Below are positions 39,340 to 47,419 of a DNA stretch of 64,000 nt, one piece after another. Position 1 is the first letter of the stretch; every line of letters starts with the position of its first letter. The notes below the pieces were generated by a model. It was given only the letters and a program-made list of their open reading frames with translations. It ran no database searches and was not told the DNA's origin. A program made the position numbers and the translations under genes. The DNA lies in contig NZ_JAKNHJ010000001.1 of the NCBI RefSeq assembly GCF_022133705.1, positions 62,001 through 126,000 of the forward strand, given 5' to 3'. This stretch comes from Varibaculum cambriense (GTDB taxonomy: Bacteria > Actinomycetota > Actinomycetes > Actinomycetales > Actinomycetaceae).

Positions 39340-39408
39340 CCAGGGGATGTTACTAATGTGACTAATTACCTCTTTTTGGTTTTCTAATAGATAGTACGGT
39401 CGTTACGA

Positions 39409-39450
39409 AGCGGCTCTGTCAGAAGTAATAGCTGGCAGAGCCGCTTTTCT
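39409..39450 (+). terminator. Rho-independent terminator after gatB
   Basis: AGCGGCTCTG pairs with CAGAGCCGCT around a loop, followed by TTTCT and an A/T-rich run. It ends the gatCAB transcript. Confidence 0.88.
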
Positions 39451-39536
39451 AATTATTTTCAACCTAATCGTTTCCGAGTACTGGACAAGAAAAGAAGCTG
39501 AATGCAGCCAAAAGTTGGCATTTTATGCAAAGCCGT

Positions 39537-39562
39537 TTGACAAACGGGGGGGGGAATAATTT
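39537..39562 (+). promoter_or_regulatory. Poly-G promoter candidate of the LAxTG surface protein
   Basis: A consensus -35 TTGACA (39537-39542) is followed by AAC, nine consecutive G (39546-39554) and AATAATTTT. With nine G the A/T-rich -10-like block (TAATTT, 39557-39562) is only 14 bp from the -35; two to four more G would give the optimal 16-18 bp. G tracts of this kind between -35 and -10 switch expression in Neisseria porA. The start codon is about 40 nt downstream, with AGGAGA before it. Confidence 0.5.
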
Positions 39563-39602
39563 TGCATTGTTCCTGTCAGGGATGTTATTAGGAGATATAA
39601 CA

Positions 39603-40370
39603 ATGAAAAATCTTGTCAAAAAAACTGCAGCCGGCGTTTTCGTAGCCGGTCTGACTTTCGGGTTCGCTCCCGCTGCATTCGCAGCTGACGCAACCCCCGC
39701 TTGCTGGGTAGATGCTGTCGAGCAGGCAGAGATTCACTACGCCAATGAAAATGGCAAGCTCACTGAACTACAGGTGACTGCCAATATCGCTTTGGATGCT
39801 AAACAAAAAGCCGACGATGCGGTAAAAGCCGCTAAGGCTAAGGTTGCTGCCGCGAAGAAAGCTTTCGAAGACAGCAAGACCGACGCTGCTCCCGATGGAG
39901 ATGCCGCTAAGAAGAAGGCTCTGGACGATGCCAACACCGAGTTAAAGGCGGCAGTTGCCAAGCAGAAGAGTGCTAATGCGGAATATAAAGAGGCAAAAGG
40001 CTATGCTGATATTCAGGAAGGCACTGTTAAGAACTATGCCTATCCGGCTCTAAAGAAGATTCAAGATGCCGATCCTGCTGCCTACAACAAGGCGCACGGT
40101 TGCAAAGCCAATCCCTCTAACCCAGAACAAAAACCAGGGAAACCTGAAGTAAAGCCTGGGAAACCTGAAGTAAAGCCCGGTAAATCCGAAGATAAGACTG
40201 GGGCTGCCGGTGTCGCTGATAGCAAGAAACCTGCAAATAAGCAAGCAGCTAAGCCGGCTAAGGGTGACCTGGCCAGCACCGGTGCAGTGGCTGCCTCTCT
40301 AGCTGGTATTGCGCTAGCCTCGGTAGCTGGTGGGACTGGTGTAGTCGCCTGGCGTCGCCACAAAGCGTAA
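39603..40370 (+). CDS. Sortase-anchored (LAxTG) surface protein with coiled coil
   Basis: A 255-residue precursor. Signal peptide residues 1-27 (ends APAAFA-AD). Residues 50-150 are an Ala/Lys/Asp-rich helical, probably coiled-coil region with Cys at both ends (TPACWVD and AHGCKAN). Three KPGKPEV-type repeats form a stalk. The anchor is L223-A-S-T-G227, a hydrophobic helix and a WRRHKA tail. LAxTG is the motif favoured by class E sortases of actinobacteria, so a wall-bound product is likely. ATG 39603 has AGGAGA at 39590-39595; a longer reading from 39525 would include the poly-G tract and no signal peptide at its start. Ligand unknown. Confidence 0.85.
   Translation: MKNLVKKTAAGVFVAGLTFGFAPAAFAADATPACWVDAVEQAEIHYANENGKLTELQVTANIALDAKQKADDAVKAAKAKVAAAKKAFEDSKTDAAPDGDAAKKKALDDANTELKAAVAKQKSANAEYKEAKGYADIQEGTVKNYAYPALKKIQDADPAAYNKAHGCKANPSNPEQKPGKPEVKPGKPEVKPGKSEDKTGAAGVADSKKPANKQAAKPAKGDLASTGAVAASLAGIALASVAGGTGVVAWRRHKA
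40131..40193 (+). repeat. Tandem 21-bp repeat encoding KPGKPEV-like heptapeptides
   Basis: Three units of 21 bp in the stalk of the LAxTG protein; units 1 and 2 are nearly identical (AAACCTGAAGTAAAGCC), unit 3 is diverged (KPGKSED). Such repeats can vary in number between strains. Confidence 0.8.
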
Positions 40371-40427
40371 CAATATAGCTAATAATCACCATTGATGATT
40401 TATTGACCTTGTAATCATCTGGCAATC

Positions 40428-40472
40428 AATAGGGCTTGGACGAGAAAATCTCGTCCAAGCCCTATTACTTTT
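40428..40472. terminator. Strong bidirectional terminator after the surface-protein gene
   Basis: A perfect 18-bp stem beginning AATAGGGCTTGGACGAGA with loop AAA, followed by ACTTTTG on the plus strand. It stops the surface-protein transcript 57 bp after the gene and may also protect against transcription from the other side. Confidence 0.9.
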
Positions 40473-40508
40473 GCCTGCTCGGACAGTGTCCATGTAGATA
40501 CGACGAAA

Positions 40509-40617
40509 CGCGCGGGGGAGAGATTTTTCCTCCCGCCCAAGAATTTGGAAAACGTAGCGACGTTTTCCAAATTCTTATGCCCACCGCACCCACTCGGATA
40601 AAATCTCTCCCCCGCGC
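40509..40617 (-). repeat. Nested inverted repeat, copy 3 (reverse orientation)
   Basis: Read on the minus strand it matches copies 1 and 2: outer arms GCGCGGGGGAGAGATTTT and AAAATCTCTCCCCCGCGC, inner arms AAGAATTTGGAAAACGT and ACGTTTTCCAAATTCTT, left spacer TGGGTGCGGTGGGCAT, right spacer GGGCGGGAGG. It is the only full copy in reverse orientation and lies 37 bp after a strong terminator, in a junction of convergent genes. Confidence 0.85.
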
Positions 40618-40731
40618 TCAAGGTAAAATCAGCGGCGAATCTCAGACTAAGCGGGGAGTATTTCCCGTAATCATCGCGGCTTTACAAGGTGTGGGGAAAC
40701 AAAAATAAATGTCCTGCACACGAAAGGTAAA

Positions 40732-40838
40732 CGCGTGAGGGCGGATTTATGCCGATCAGGCTAGGCGGGCGTAAAACTCGTAAAAGACCCCGGTCTTTTA
40801 CGAGTTTTTGGGCGGGAGGCAAAATCCGCCCTCGTGCG
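40732..40838 (+). repeat. Nested inverted repeat, copy 4
   Basis: Outer arms TGAGGGCGGATTT and AAATCCGCCCTCG, inner arms AAAACTCGTAAAAGACC and GGTCTTTTACGAGTTTT (17 bp), left spacer GGCTAGGCGGGCGT, right spacer GGGCGGGAGG. Both arm sequences differ from copies 1-3 but still pair, while the two spacers are conserved. Confidence 0.85.
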
Positions 40839-40854
40839 TTCGCATCTACACGGA

Positions 40855-40888
40855 GTTTGGGCGGGAGGAAAAATCTCTCCCCCGCGCG
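40855..40888 (+). repeat. Half copy of the nested inverted repeat
   Basis: GGGCGGGAGG followed by AAAAATCTCTCCCCCGCGCG equals the right spacer and right outer arm of copy 3, without a left half. With copy 3 in opposite orientation, the cluster 40509-40888 is bounded by matching inverted outer arms. Confidence 0.75.
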
Positions 40889-40909
40889 TTTAGCTAGCTA
40901 GTTCGAGCT

Positions 40910-41341
40910 TCAGTTCTTCTTGGGGGGAGTGGGGTTGGGAACCGAACCTTTCTTGGAACGCGGACGTACCATGGCCTGCAGTCCTTCGCCAGAAACCGCC
41001 AGCCAGTAGAGGTCAAACTGACCGAAAGTAGCGCTGCGTAGTTGGGTGGGGTCAGCCACGGGGGCGAGCAAGCGGGCAATCACCATATCGGAAGCCCCAA
41101 GTTTACGTAGCAAGGCCGAAAAAGTTTTGAAACTAGCGGTTTTCCCGATTCCCGCAACCGCTATTGACGAAAAATCGTCCTCACACTCGTAAGAGGGACG
41201 TTGATCTTGGGGAATGCATTCATTAAATGCTTCTCGTAGAGCTTGCCGCGCTGCCTCGCTGTTGTGGCTACGCCGGTAACGTAGAATTGTCCACCCAGCG
41301 ACAATCCCGACGATAACTCCCAGTAATATCCAAAGCGCCAT
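40910..41341 (-). CDS. Single-pass membrane protein, unknown function
   Basis: A 143-residue protein with one N-terminal membrane helix (residues 2-22, LWILLGVIVGIVAGWTIL) and a soluble cytoplasmic-type domain containing two Cys (FNECIP and SYECED). The C-terminus is basic and Pro/Lys-rich (PTPPKKN). No family is recognised. It starts 2 bp after the macrodomain gene ends and is the third gene of the msrA operon, so a role linked to protein repair or ADP-ribose metabolism is possible but unproven. Confidence 0.7.
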   Translation of the reverse strand: MALWILLGVIVGIVAGWTILRYRRSHNSEAARQALREAFNECIPQDQRPSYECEDDFSSIAVAGIGKTASFKTFSALLRKLGASDMVIARLLAPVADPTQLRSATFGQFDLYWLAVSGEGLQAMVRPRSKKGSVPNPTPPKKN

Positions 41342-41343
41342 AA

Positions 41344-41871
41344 CTATCCCTCCAATGTCGACAGTGCCTGTTGGTAAACCTGCTGGTCTTCGGGGCTAAA
41401 ACAACAGATAGTGATGGAGTTTAAGGTAGAGGAGGAGGCGGAAAAGTCTTTGATCTGGCTTATAGCAATCATAGCTGCCTGCGCTATCGGGAAGCGATAG
41501 ACCCCGGTTGAAATCGAGGGGAACGCTATCGAATGACAATGGTTCTGCGCAGCCAGATGTAAGCAATTGCGCCAACAAGTCGCCAAGAGCTCGGCTTCCC
41601 GAGTGCCTCCGCCATGCCACACTGGGCCAGGAGTATGTATCACGTACTTGGCAGGCAAGTTGTAACCACCGGTGATCTTCGCCTGTCCGGTTCGGGCTCC
41701 GCCCAGGGTGCGGCATTCTTGGAGTAGACCGGGACCGGCTACGCGGTGAATGGCCCCGTCTACACCGCCTCCTCCCAGTAGGGAAGTGTTGGCCGCGTTG
41801 ACAATTGCGTCAACATCCAGAGTAGTGATATCCCCTAAAACTACTTTTACCTGCAGTTTTCCTAGTTGCAT
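41344..41871 (-). CDS. Macrodomain protein, O-acetyl-ADP-ribose deacetylase type
   Basis: A 175-residue MacroD-type domain. ADP-ribose binding and catalysis signatures are GDIT, AIVNAANTSLLGGGGVDGAIH, GxAKITGGYNL and SISTGVYRFP. The family removes acetyl from O-acetyl-ADP-ribose or ADP-ribose from acidic residues. The start overlaps the end of msrA by 10 bp, so translation is coupled. No sirtuin or ADP-ribosyltransferase gene is adjacent. Confidence 0.93.
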   Translation of the reverse strand: MQLGKLQVKVVLGDITTLDVDAIVNAANTSLLGGGGVDGAIHRVAGPGLLQECRTLGGARTGQAKITGGYNLPAKYVIHTPGPVWHGGGTREAELLATCWRNCLHLAAQNHCHSIAFPSISTGVYRFPIAQAAMIAISQIKDFSASSSTLNSITICCFSPEDQQVYQQALSTLEG

Positions 41872-42383
41872 TTCATTAATCCGTTGTCTTTGATCGAGCA
41901 GTAGCCGAAGGGATTCTTTTCTAAGTAGCGTTGATGGTAGTCCTCTGCCGGGTAAAAGACGGGAAGCTGGGAGGCGCTAGCGATTTCGGTAACTGGCTCG
42001 GCTCGGTAGAGGTCGCAGATTTGGTTTTTTAGTTTCAAAAGTACTGCTTGGGCGGTATGCTCTTGATCCGCCGTAGTGGGGAAAACTTGGGAGCGGTATT
42101 GCGAGCCCACATCGCCGCCTTGTCGATTACGGGTCGTGGGGTTGTGGTGAGAGAAAAATACCTCTAGCAGCTGGCGGTAACTGATCTGCGCAGAGTCAAA
42201 AACCACTCGTACCGTTTCCGCGTGACCGGTAGTGTCAGTGTAAACCTGCTGGTAACTAGGATTTTCTAGGTGTCCGCCCATATAGCCGACTTCGGTTTGC
42301 TGCACCCCGTCCAATCCTGAAAAAAGACGTTCTGCTCCCCAAAAGCAGCCCATTGCAAAATAAGCAGTTTCGGTGTTTCTCAT
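41862..42383 (-). CDS. msrA: Peptide methionine sulfoxide reductase A
   Basis: A 173-residue enzyme that reduces methionine-S-sulfoxide in proteins. The active site is G-C-F-W-G-A-E (Cys13). EVGYMGG and GxHAETVRVVFD are also typical. The C-terminal resolving Cys is in FGYCSIKDNGLMKCN. TATACT (complement of 42390-42395) starts 12 nt before the ATG, so the transcript is probably leaderless. It heads a three-gene operon with the macrodomain and membrane proteins. Confidence 0.95.
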   Translation of the reverse strand: MRNTETAYFAMGCFWGAERLFSGLDGVQQTEVGYMGGHLENPSYQQVYTDTTGHAETVRVVFDSAQISYRQLLEVFFSHHNPTTRNRQGGDVGSQYRSQVFPTTADQEHTAQAVLLKLKNQICDLYRAEPVTEIASASQLPVFYPAEDYHQRYLEKNPFGYCSIKDNGLMKCN

Positions 42384-42701
42384 GATTTCAGTATAGAGGG
42401 CGAGCAGTTGTTACTCCCGATAGCAGGAAGCCAGTTACTTCCAGAAAGCGTCAGTAACTGGGACTAGCTGCGGATATTTGGGGCTGCGACCATACCCAGA
42501 GGAGCGTCTTCAACAGTAACGTTCTACGGGATAGCCCACTGTTGATTCGCGGATCCACTTTAAGCGCCCAAAATAGTATCCACAATGGATAGCGGCTAAC
42601 AGGGCGCGGAAAATAAAAATATCTCACCGCATGCGGTGAGATATTTTTTAGGTAAGACTCTATCGGGAGCCTTAACCTTGGTGCCAAATGCCCTCGAAGA
42701 G
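42384..42701. other. Intergenic region between msrA and rpsT
   Basis: This 318-bp stretch holds the msrA promoter (complement of 42390-42395), a 9-bp inverted repeat CCAGTTACT/AGTAACTGG at 42431-42461 without a U-tract, and the rpsT terminator at 42615-42648. I see no coding gene in it. Confidence 0.6.
42615..42648. terminator. Perfect 34-bp palindromic terminator downstream of rpsT
   Basis: The sequence is fully self-complementary, centred on CCGCATGCGG and flanked by A-run on the left and T-run on the right. It therefore works as a terminator on both strands; it closes the minus-strand rpsT transcript. Confidence 0.9.
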
Positions 42702-42968
42702 TTACTTCTCCATAGAGTTAACTAGCTTCGCCAGCTTCGACTTGCGGTTAGCCGCCTGGTTGCGGTGAATAATCTTCTTTTGCGCGGCGCGATCCAGCTT
42801 CTGGCTGGCGAGGCGCAATTCAGATTCGGCCAGCTGGGCATCGCCAGCAGCCACCGCTTCGCGGGTACGACGTACCAGCGTCTTGAGCTCGGACTTTACC
42901 GAGCGGTTGCGCAAGCGGCGCTTTTCATTCGTACGAATACGCTTCTTCTGAGACTTAATATTTGCCAA
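42702..42968 (-). CDS. rpsT: 30S ribosomal protein S20
   Basis: An 88-residue protein of normal length with [21 protein letters not shown] at the start and [18 protein letters not shown] at the end, typical of S20, which binds the 16S rRNA body. It starts at a rare TTG codon (42968). Upstream GAGAG gives a modest ribosome site. S20 of other bacteria uses a weak start as part of autocontrol. Confidence 0.96.
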   Translation of the reverse strand: MANIKSQKKRIRTNEKRRLRNRSVKSELKTLVRRTREAVAAGDAQLAESELRLASQKLDRAAQKKIIHRNQAANRKSKLAKLVNSMEK

Positions 42969-43305
42969 TTTTTCACTCTCTATGAGTATCCAATATGCGG
43001 TCTAGAGGGCTGAGCCGGATTCGGACTGGCGTGTGGGGCACGCTGGCAAGAAACCGGCAAGACTATAGCCGACCGGGGCTAAAGTCCGCGAATCAGTTTA
43101 GCAGGCGCGAGGCCCTAGACGCTAAAAAATTCGAGGGTGGTAATCAAGTTCACTTCTGCGCCTCGCCTCCGGAAGGTCAGCTCCACCGCGAGCGGTTCGG
43201 TGGAGCCGCTCCTCCCAGCCTCGCAAAGCCTGCCCTAGTTAGTACCTTGCTAAAGTCTGTGCCTCAGCTAGAAGATTTCTAGGCTCGCGCCCCCAAAAGT
43301 CACCG
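42969..43305. other. Intergenic region between rpsT and the Hsp15-like gene
   Basis: 337 bp. I find the rpsT leader at the left end and a G+C-rich hairpin GCTCCACCG/CGGTGGAGC (43180-43206). Open frames here lack ribosome sites and family features, so I call no gene. A string CCGGAAGG resembles the SRP RNA tetraloop but the flanking SRP motifs are missing. Confidence 0.55.
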
Positions 43306-43737
43306 CTAGCGACGTCCCTGGTTAGGGCTGCGGCCTCGCAGCCGATCCAATTGGCGACGTTCTTTTTTCGTTGGCCGGCCGGATCCGGGTTCCCGGCGCG
43401 GTAGCGAGGGTAAAGACAGCTTCGGGAGGCGCTCGGGAGTTAAATCCTCATAGGCTAGGCGAGCGAGCGGATAACTCACTCGCCGCTCCAACAATTGTTT
43501 GACCTGTAATATGTGGTCGAATCCTCCGATCCGCACTACTACTTGGTCGCCGAGACGCACCGGAGAAGATGCCTTAGCGCTCTTGCCATTGATCTTTACG
43601 TGACCAGCTTTGCAGGCTTTAGCCGCTGCCGAACGAGTTTTATACTTGCGTACCGCCCACACCCAAATGTCGGTGCGCACCGAGGCGAGGCTAGCGTCTG
43701 CGCCTGCCGCGCCCTCGTTACTATCTTCTGTCCCCAT
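43306..43737 (-). CDS. S4-domain RNA-binding protein, Hsp15/HslR-like
   Basis: A 143-residue protein with an S4 domain at residues 20-85: TDIWVWAVRKYKTRSAAAKACKAGHVKINGK. This matches Hsp15, which binds stalled 50S subunits carrying nascent chains. The C-terminal third is basic and Arg/Pro-rich. AGGAGCGG lies upstream of the ATG. It is monocistronic. Confidence 0.88.
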   Translation of the reverse strand: MGTEDSNEGAAGADASLASVRTDIWVWAVRKYKTRSAAAKACKAGHVKINGKSAKASSPVRLGDQVVVRIGGFDHILQVKQLLERRVSYPLARLAYEDLTPERLPKLSLPSLPRREPGSGRPTKKERRQLDRLRGRSPNQGRR

Positions 43738-43910
43738 CTAGTTTCAGCCGCTCCTAAAGTCACTAAGTCCTACGTATTTCGATTTTTAGCGCGGTTTTTT
43801 ATTTTTCATTCTAAAGGTTAGCGCTTCTAGTCCCCTCAGCGGGCGTAATTAGCGTAACCTAAGAGAAGAGGATTATTGCCCCCGCGAGGGGTGTTGAGGA
43901 AAGGAATAAA

Positions 43911-45500
43911 TTGGTACCTAATCCAATTCCCGCTGCCAAATTGTCCAATGGGCGGGTTCCTTTGAATATTCTGGAGTTGGCGCCGCTTTCTACCGGCATG
44001 ACCCGGAAAGAAGCCCTGGACACTTCGCTAAAGCTGGCGAAGAATGCTGATCGTTTGGGTTACACCCGCCTGTGGGTGGCAGAACATCACGGTTCGCAAG
44101 TTTTCATGTGTTCGGCTTCATCGGTGATAATCACCCGCGCCTTGGAAAACACTACTCGTCTGCGGGTAGGTGCCGGCGGGGTGATGTTACCTAACTGGTC
44201 TCCACTTACGGTAGCGGAAACCTACGGAACTCTTTACACCATTTACGAGGGGCGGGTTGATCTGGGGTTAGGTCGGGCACCCGGAACTGATCCGGCTACG
44301 GCTCGGGCGCTGCATCGCGGCGCTAGTGAGCCAGCCTATTTCGAGGAGGATCTCGAGGAGCTCGCCAGCTATCTATCAGATCAAACATCAGTGGTGCACT
44401 CCGGGGTGGTTTCAGGGGCGGAAGCCTCGATTCTCGGGATTGAAGTTATCGGCGTGGATCGCCCCTTCACTCGGGTGCGCGCCATTCCGGGGGAAGGCAC
44501 CTGTATCCCTATGTGGATGTTGTCTTCGTCCTCTGCAGGCGCCAAGGTTGCCGCTGACCTGGGGATGCCCTATGTTTTCGGTGGTCACTTCGCTCCTTAC
44601 AACATTGATGAAGCGGTAGAGATATACCGGCGGGAGTTTAACGCCAACGCCCCGACCGCCATGGTGGATCATCCGGTAGTGATGATGGGCATGAACGTGA
44701 TGTGTAACGAGAACGAAGCGGAAGCAAAGTACCAGTTCACCACGACCTACCAGGTACAGGGGAATGTGCTTTCCGGGCGGCCGGGCACGCTCACCCCGCC
44801 TACCGACGATTTGGATGCGACTTTGGGTGAAAAACTGGCCGATCGGGTGCGGGCGCTGCCCTCTATTTCCGCGGTCGGTACCCCAGAGCAAGTAGTAGAG
44901 AAAATGGATTGGGTTTCCCGTAAGTACATGGTAGATGAGATCATCACCGTTACTCACGCTTACGATCCTCAGGTACGCATTCATTCTCTAGAACTGGTAG
45001 CTAAAGCCTGGGGCTTGCCGATACTGCCAGCCGAGGGGGAAGCTGAAGAAGCGGAGCAAACACCGTCCACCCCGGAACCGGAAGTGATAGAAATCGCGGA
45101 GGAAGAACCGGAGGAAAAGGTTGCGCCGCGACCTGGTGGGACGCGGAATCGCTCGGCAGTGTATGGGCCGGTGCACCGCAGCGAGAGGAAAAAGCCGACA
45201 TTAAAGAACTCTGCTGGTGCGAGCGCTGCGGCAGCATCTTCCGACAGTGAGGACGCGGCAGCAAAGACTACTGCCTCTAAAGCAGCGCCTGCTAAAAGAC
45301 CAGCAGCCAAGAAAACTACTGCCGCTAAGAAGCCTGCCGCTAGGAAAACTACGGCAAAGACCTCGACGAAAGCAACTGCTAAACCTAAACCGGCAGCAAA
45401 GTCGGCAGCGAAGTCCGATGCTGCTAGTGAGCAAACGACTCCCGCAGCAAAACCAACTGCGCGTACCCGTACCCGGCGCAAGCCGCGCCCTCGCAGTTAG
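43911..45500 (+). CDS. Luciferase-like (LLM) flavin oxidoreductase fused to a histone-H1-like tail
   Basis: A 529-residue protein. Residues 1 to about 370 are a bacterial luciferase-like monooxygenase of the class with LWVAEHHGS and LGLGRAPGTDP; F420 or FMN is the likely cofactor. Residues about 375-420 are acidic (Glu/Pro), and residues about 430-529 are Lys/Ala/Thr/Pro-rich with repeated AAKK and ARKTT units like histone H1 or mycobacterial HupB tails. Most family members end near residue 350-370. TTG 43911 follows AGGAAAGGA. The substrate is unknown. Confidence 0.85.
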   Translation: MVPNPIPAAKLSNGRVPLNILELAPLSTGMTRKEALDTSLKLAKNADRLGYTRLWVAEHHGSQVFMCSASSVIITRALENTTRLRVGAGGVMLPNWSPLTVAETYGTLYTIYEGRVDLGLGRAPGTDPATARALHRGASEPAYFEEDLEELASYLSDQTSVVHSGVVSGAEASILGIEVIGVDRPFTRVRAIPGEGTCIPMWMLSSSSAGAKVAADLGMPYVFGGHFAPYNIDEAVEIYRREFNANAPTAMVDHPVVMMGMNVMCNENEAEAKYQFTTTYQVQGNVLSGRPGTLTPPTDDLDATLGEKLADRVRALPSISAVGTPEQVVEKMDWVSRKYMVDEIITVTHAYDPQVRIHSLELVAKAWGLPILPAEGEAEEAEQTPSTPEPEVIEIAEEEPEEKVAPRPGGTRNRSAVYGPVHRSERKKPTLKNSAGASAAAASSDSEDAAAKTTASKAAPAKRPAAKKTTAAKKPAARKTTAKTSTKATAKPKPAAKSAAKSDAASEQTTPAAKPTARTRTRRKPRPRS

Positions 45501-45568
45501 AGGTTTGGGACTTAAGGCAATAGGATAACGCGAGAAGACAGCGGGATTTTAATAGGAAGATAATAGTA

Positions 45569-47416
45569 TTGGCTAACAGCGAGCGGGATTTAGGGATTGC
45601 CCCCGGTAACACGGATCCCCAGCAGATTCGTAATTTTTGTATCATTGCCCATATTGATCACGGCAAGTCTACGCTGGCTGATCGGATGTTGGGGGATACC
45701 GGGGTGGTCTCGGAACGAGAAATGCGCGAACAATATCTGGATCGGATGGATATTGAACGTGAACGCGGGATCACGATTAAATCTCAGGCAGTGCGTATGC
45801 CCTGGCAGGTGGGGGACACCCACTATGTGCTGAATATGATTGATACCCCCGGTCACGTGGACTTTTCTTATGAGGTGTCGCGTTCGCTAGCCGCTTGCGA
45901 AGGGGCGATCTTATTAATTGATTCCTCGCAGGGGATCGAAGCACAAACCCTAGCCAATCTCTATTTGGCGATGGAACATGACCTGGTAATTATTCCGGTA
46001 CTTAATAAGATTGATCTTCCGGCGGCGCAACCAGATCGCTGCGCGGAGGAAATCGCGGGACTGTTGGGAGGATCTCCCGAGGAATGCCTGCGAGTATCAG
46101 CCAAGACCGGTGAAGGGGTGCCAGAGCTCCTGGATCGGATCGTAGCGGAGGTTCCATGCCCTAAATCCAGCAGTAAGGAACCGCGTGCCCTGATTTTTGA
46201 TTCCGTCTACGATACTTATCGCGGAGTAGTGACCTATGTGCGGATGATGGATGGCAGCCTTAAAAAGGGTCAGCGGGTAAAAATGATGTCCACTGGTTCT
46301 GAGCATGAGCTGCTAGAGATTGGGGTTATTTCTCCGGAGCCTACCCCGGCAGCTGGCCTGGGACCGGGCGAAGTGGGTTATTTGATTACTGGTGCGAAGG
46401 ACGTGCGGTTATCTAAAGTTGGTGACACGGTAACCAGTGCTAAGGATCCGGCCAGTGAGATTCTGCCTGGCTATCAAGAACCTAAACCCATGGTTTATTC
46501 GGGGATCTATCCGGTAGATGGCGATGATTTCCCGGATTTGCGGGAGGCGCTGGACCGGCTGCAGTTAAACGATGCGGCGATTACTTTTGAACCCGAAACT
46601 TCCGTGGCTTTGGGGTTTGGTTTTCGCTGTGGATTCTTGGGGCTGCTACACCTAGAGATCGTGAAGGAACGCTTGGAGCGGGAGGCGGGACTGTCGATTA
46701 TCGCTACGGCGCCCTCGGTGGTTTATCACGTTACTCAAGAGGATGGTACGGAACTAGAAGTGACTAATCCTTCCGAGTATCCGGATGGGAAAGTCCTGGA
46801 CGTGCAAGAACCGGTAGTGGAAGCTACTGTTTTGACTCCCAATGACTATGTAGGACGAATCATGGAGCTTTGCCAGGGCAGGCGAGGCACCTTAGGAAAA
46901 ATGGAGTATCTATCCTCTGACCGGGTAGAGATGCATTATCGTCTGCCTTTAGCGGAGATCGTGTTTGACTTCTTTGACCAGCTTAAATCTCGGACGCGGG
47001 GCTTTGCTTCCTTGGATTATCATGAGGCAGGCACCCAATCTGCGGATCTGGTGAAAGTAGATATTTTGTTAAATGGCGAGGGCGTGGATGCGTTTAGCGC
47101 CATTGTGCATCGTGATGCGGCTTATGCATATGGGGATAAGATGACGCGGCGGCTAAAAGAGTTAATTCCCCGCCAGCAGTTTGAGATTCCAGTTCAGGCA
47201 GCGGTGGGTTCGCGGATTATTGCTCGGCAGACTATTCGAGCGCTGCGCAAAGATATGTTGGCGAAATGCTATGGCGGGGATATTTCCCGTAAACGCAAAC
47301 TTTTAGAAAAACAAAAGGCAGGAAAGAAACGAATGAAAGCAGTGGGCTCGGTGGAAATCCCGAACTCGGCTTTCATCGATGCCATAACCCAAGATACTCC
47401 CACGGGAAAGGGGTAA
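45569..47416 (+). CDS. lepA: Elongation factor 4
   Basis: A 615-residue translational GTPase that acts on post-translocation ribosomes. Visible are G1 [10 protein letters not shown]3 DTPGHVDF, G4 NKID and the LepA C-terminal domain with [19 protein letters not shown]. The start is TTG 45569 with AGGAAG upstream. trmB begins 3 bp after the stop, then hemW, so lepA-trmB-hemW is one transcript; lepA-hemW linkage is widespread in bacteria. Confidence 0.97.
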   Translation: MANSERDLGIAPGNTDPQQIRNFCIIAHIDHGKSTLADRMLGDTGVVSEREMREQYLDRMDIERERGITIKSQAVRMPWQVGDTHYVLNMIDTPGHVDFSYEVSRSLAACEGAILLIDSSQGIEAQTLANLYLAMEHDLVIIPVLNKIDLPAAQPDRCAEEIAGLLGGSPEECLRVSAKTGEGVPELLDRIVAEVPCPKSSSKEPRALIFDSVYDTYRGVVTYVRMMDGSLKKGQRVKMMSTGSEHELLEIGVISPEPTPAAGLGPGEVGYLITGAKDVRLSKVGDTVTSAKDPASEILPGYQEPKPMVYSGIYPVDGDDFPDLREALDRLQLNDAAITFEPETSVALGFGFRCGFLGLLHLEIVKERLEREAGLSIIATAPSVVYHVTQEDGTELEVTNPSEYPDGKVLDVQEPVVEATVLTPNDYVGRIMELCQGRRGTLGKMEYLSSDRVEMHYRLPLAEIVFDFFDQLKSRTRGFASLDYHEAGTQSADLVKVDILLNGEGVDAFSAIVHRDAAYAYGDKMTRRLKELIPRQQFEIPVQAAVGSRIIARQTIRALRKDMLAKCYGGDISRKRKLLEKQKAGKKRMKAVGSVEIPNSAFIDAITQDTPTGKG

Positions 47417-47419
47417 GTC

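Noticed and set aside
40428-40888. CRISPR array because of repeated elements
   Set aside because: Repeats are about 110 bp, imperfect, in both orientations and without uniform spacers; no cas genes are near.
43160-43206. CCGGAAGG string with nearby hairpin, resembling the SRP RNA apical loop
   Set aside because: The required CAGG before and AGCA after the loop are missing, so it does not form the SRP symmetric loop.
42995-43282. Open frame of 95 codons on the plus strand in the gap after rpsT
   Set aside because: No ribosome site, no family features and Arg/Gly/Pro-rich content expected from G+C-rich non-coding DNA.
44981-45481. 166-codon minus-strand open frame opposite the luciferase-like tail
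   Set aside because: The antisense of Ala/Lys repeats gives an artificial Ala/Val/Phe-rich product; no start signals.
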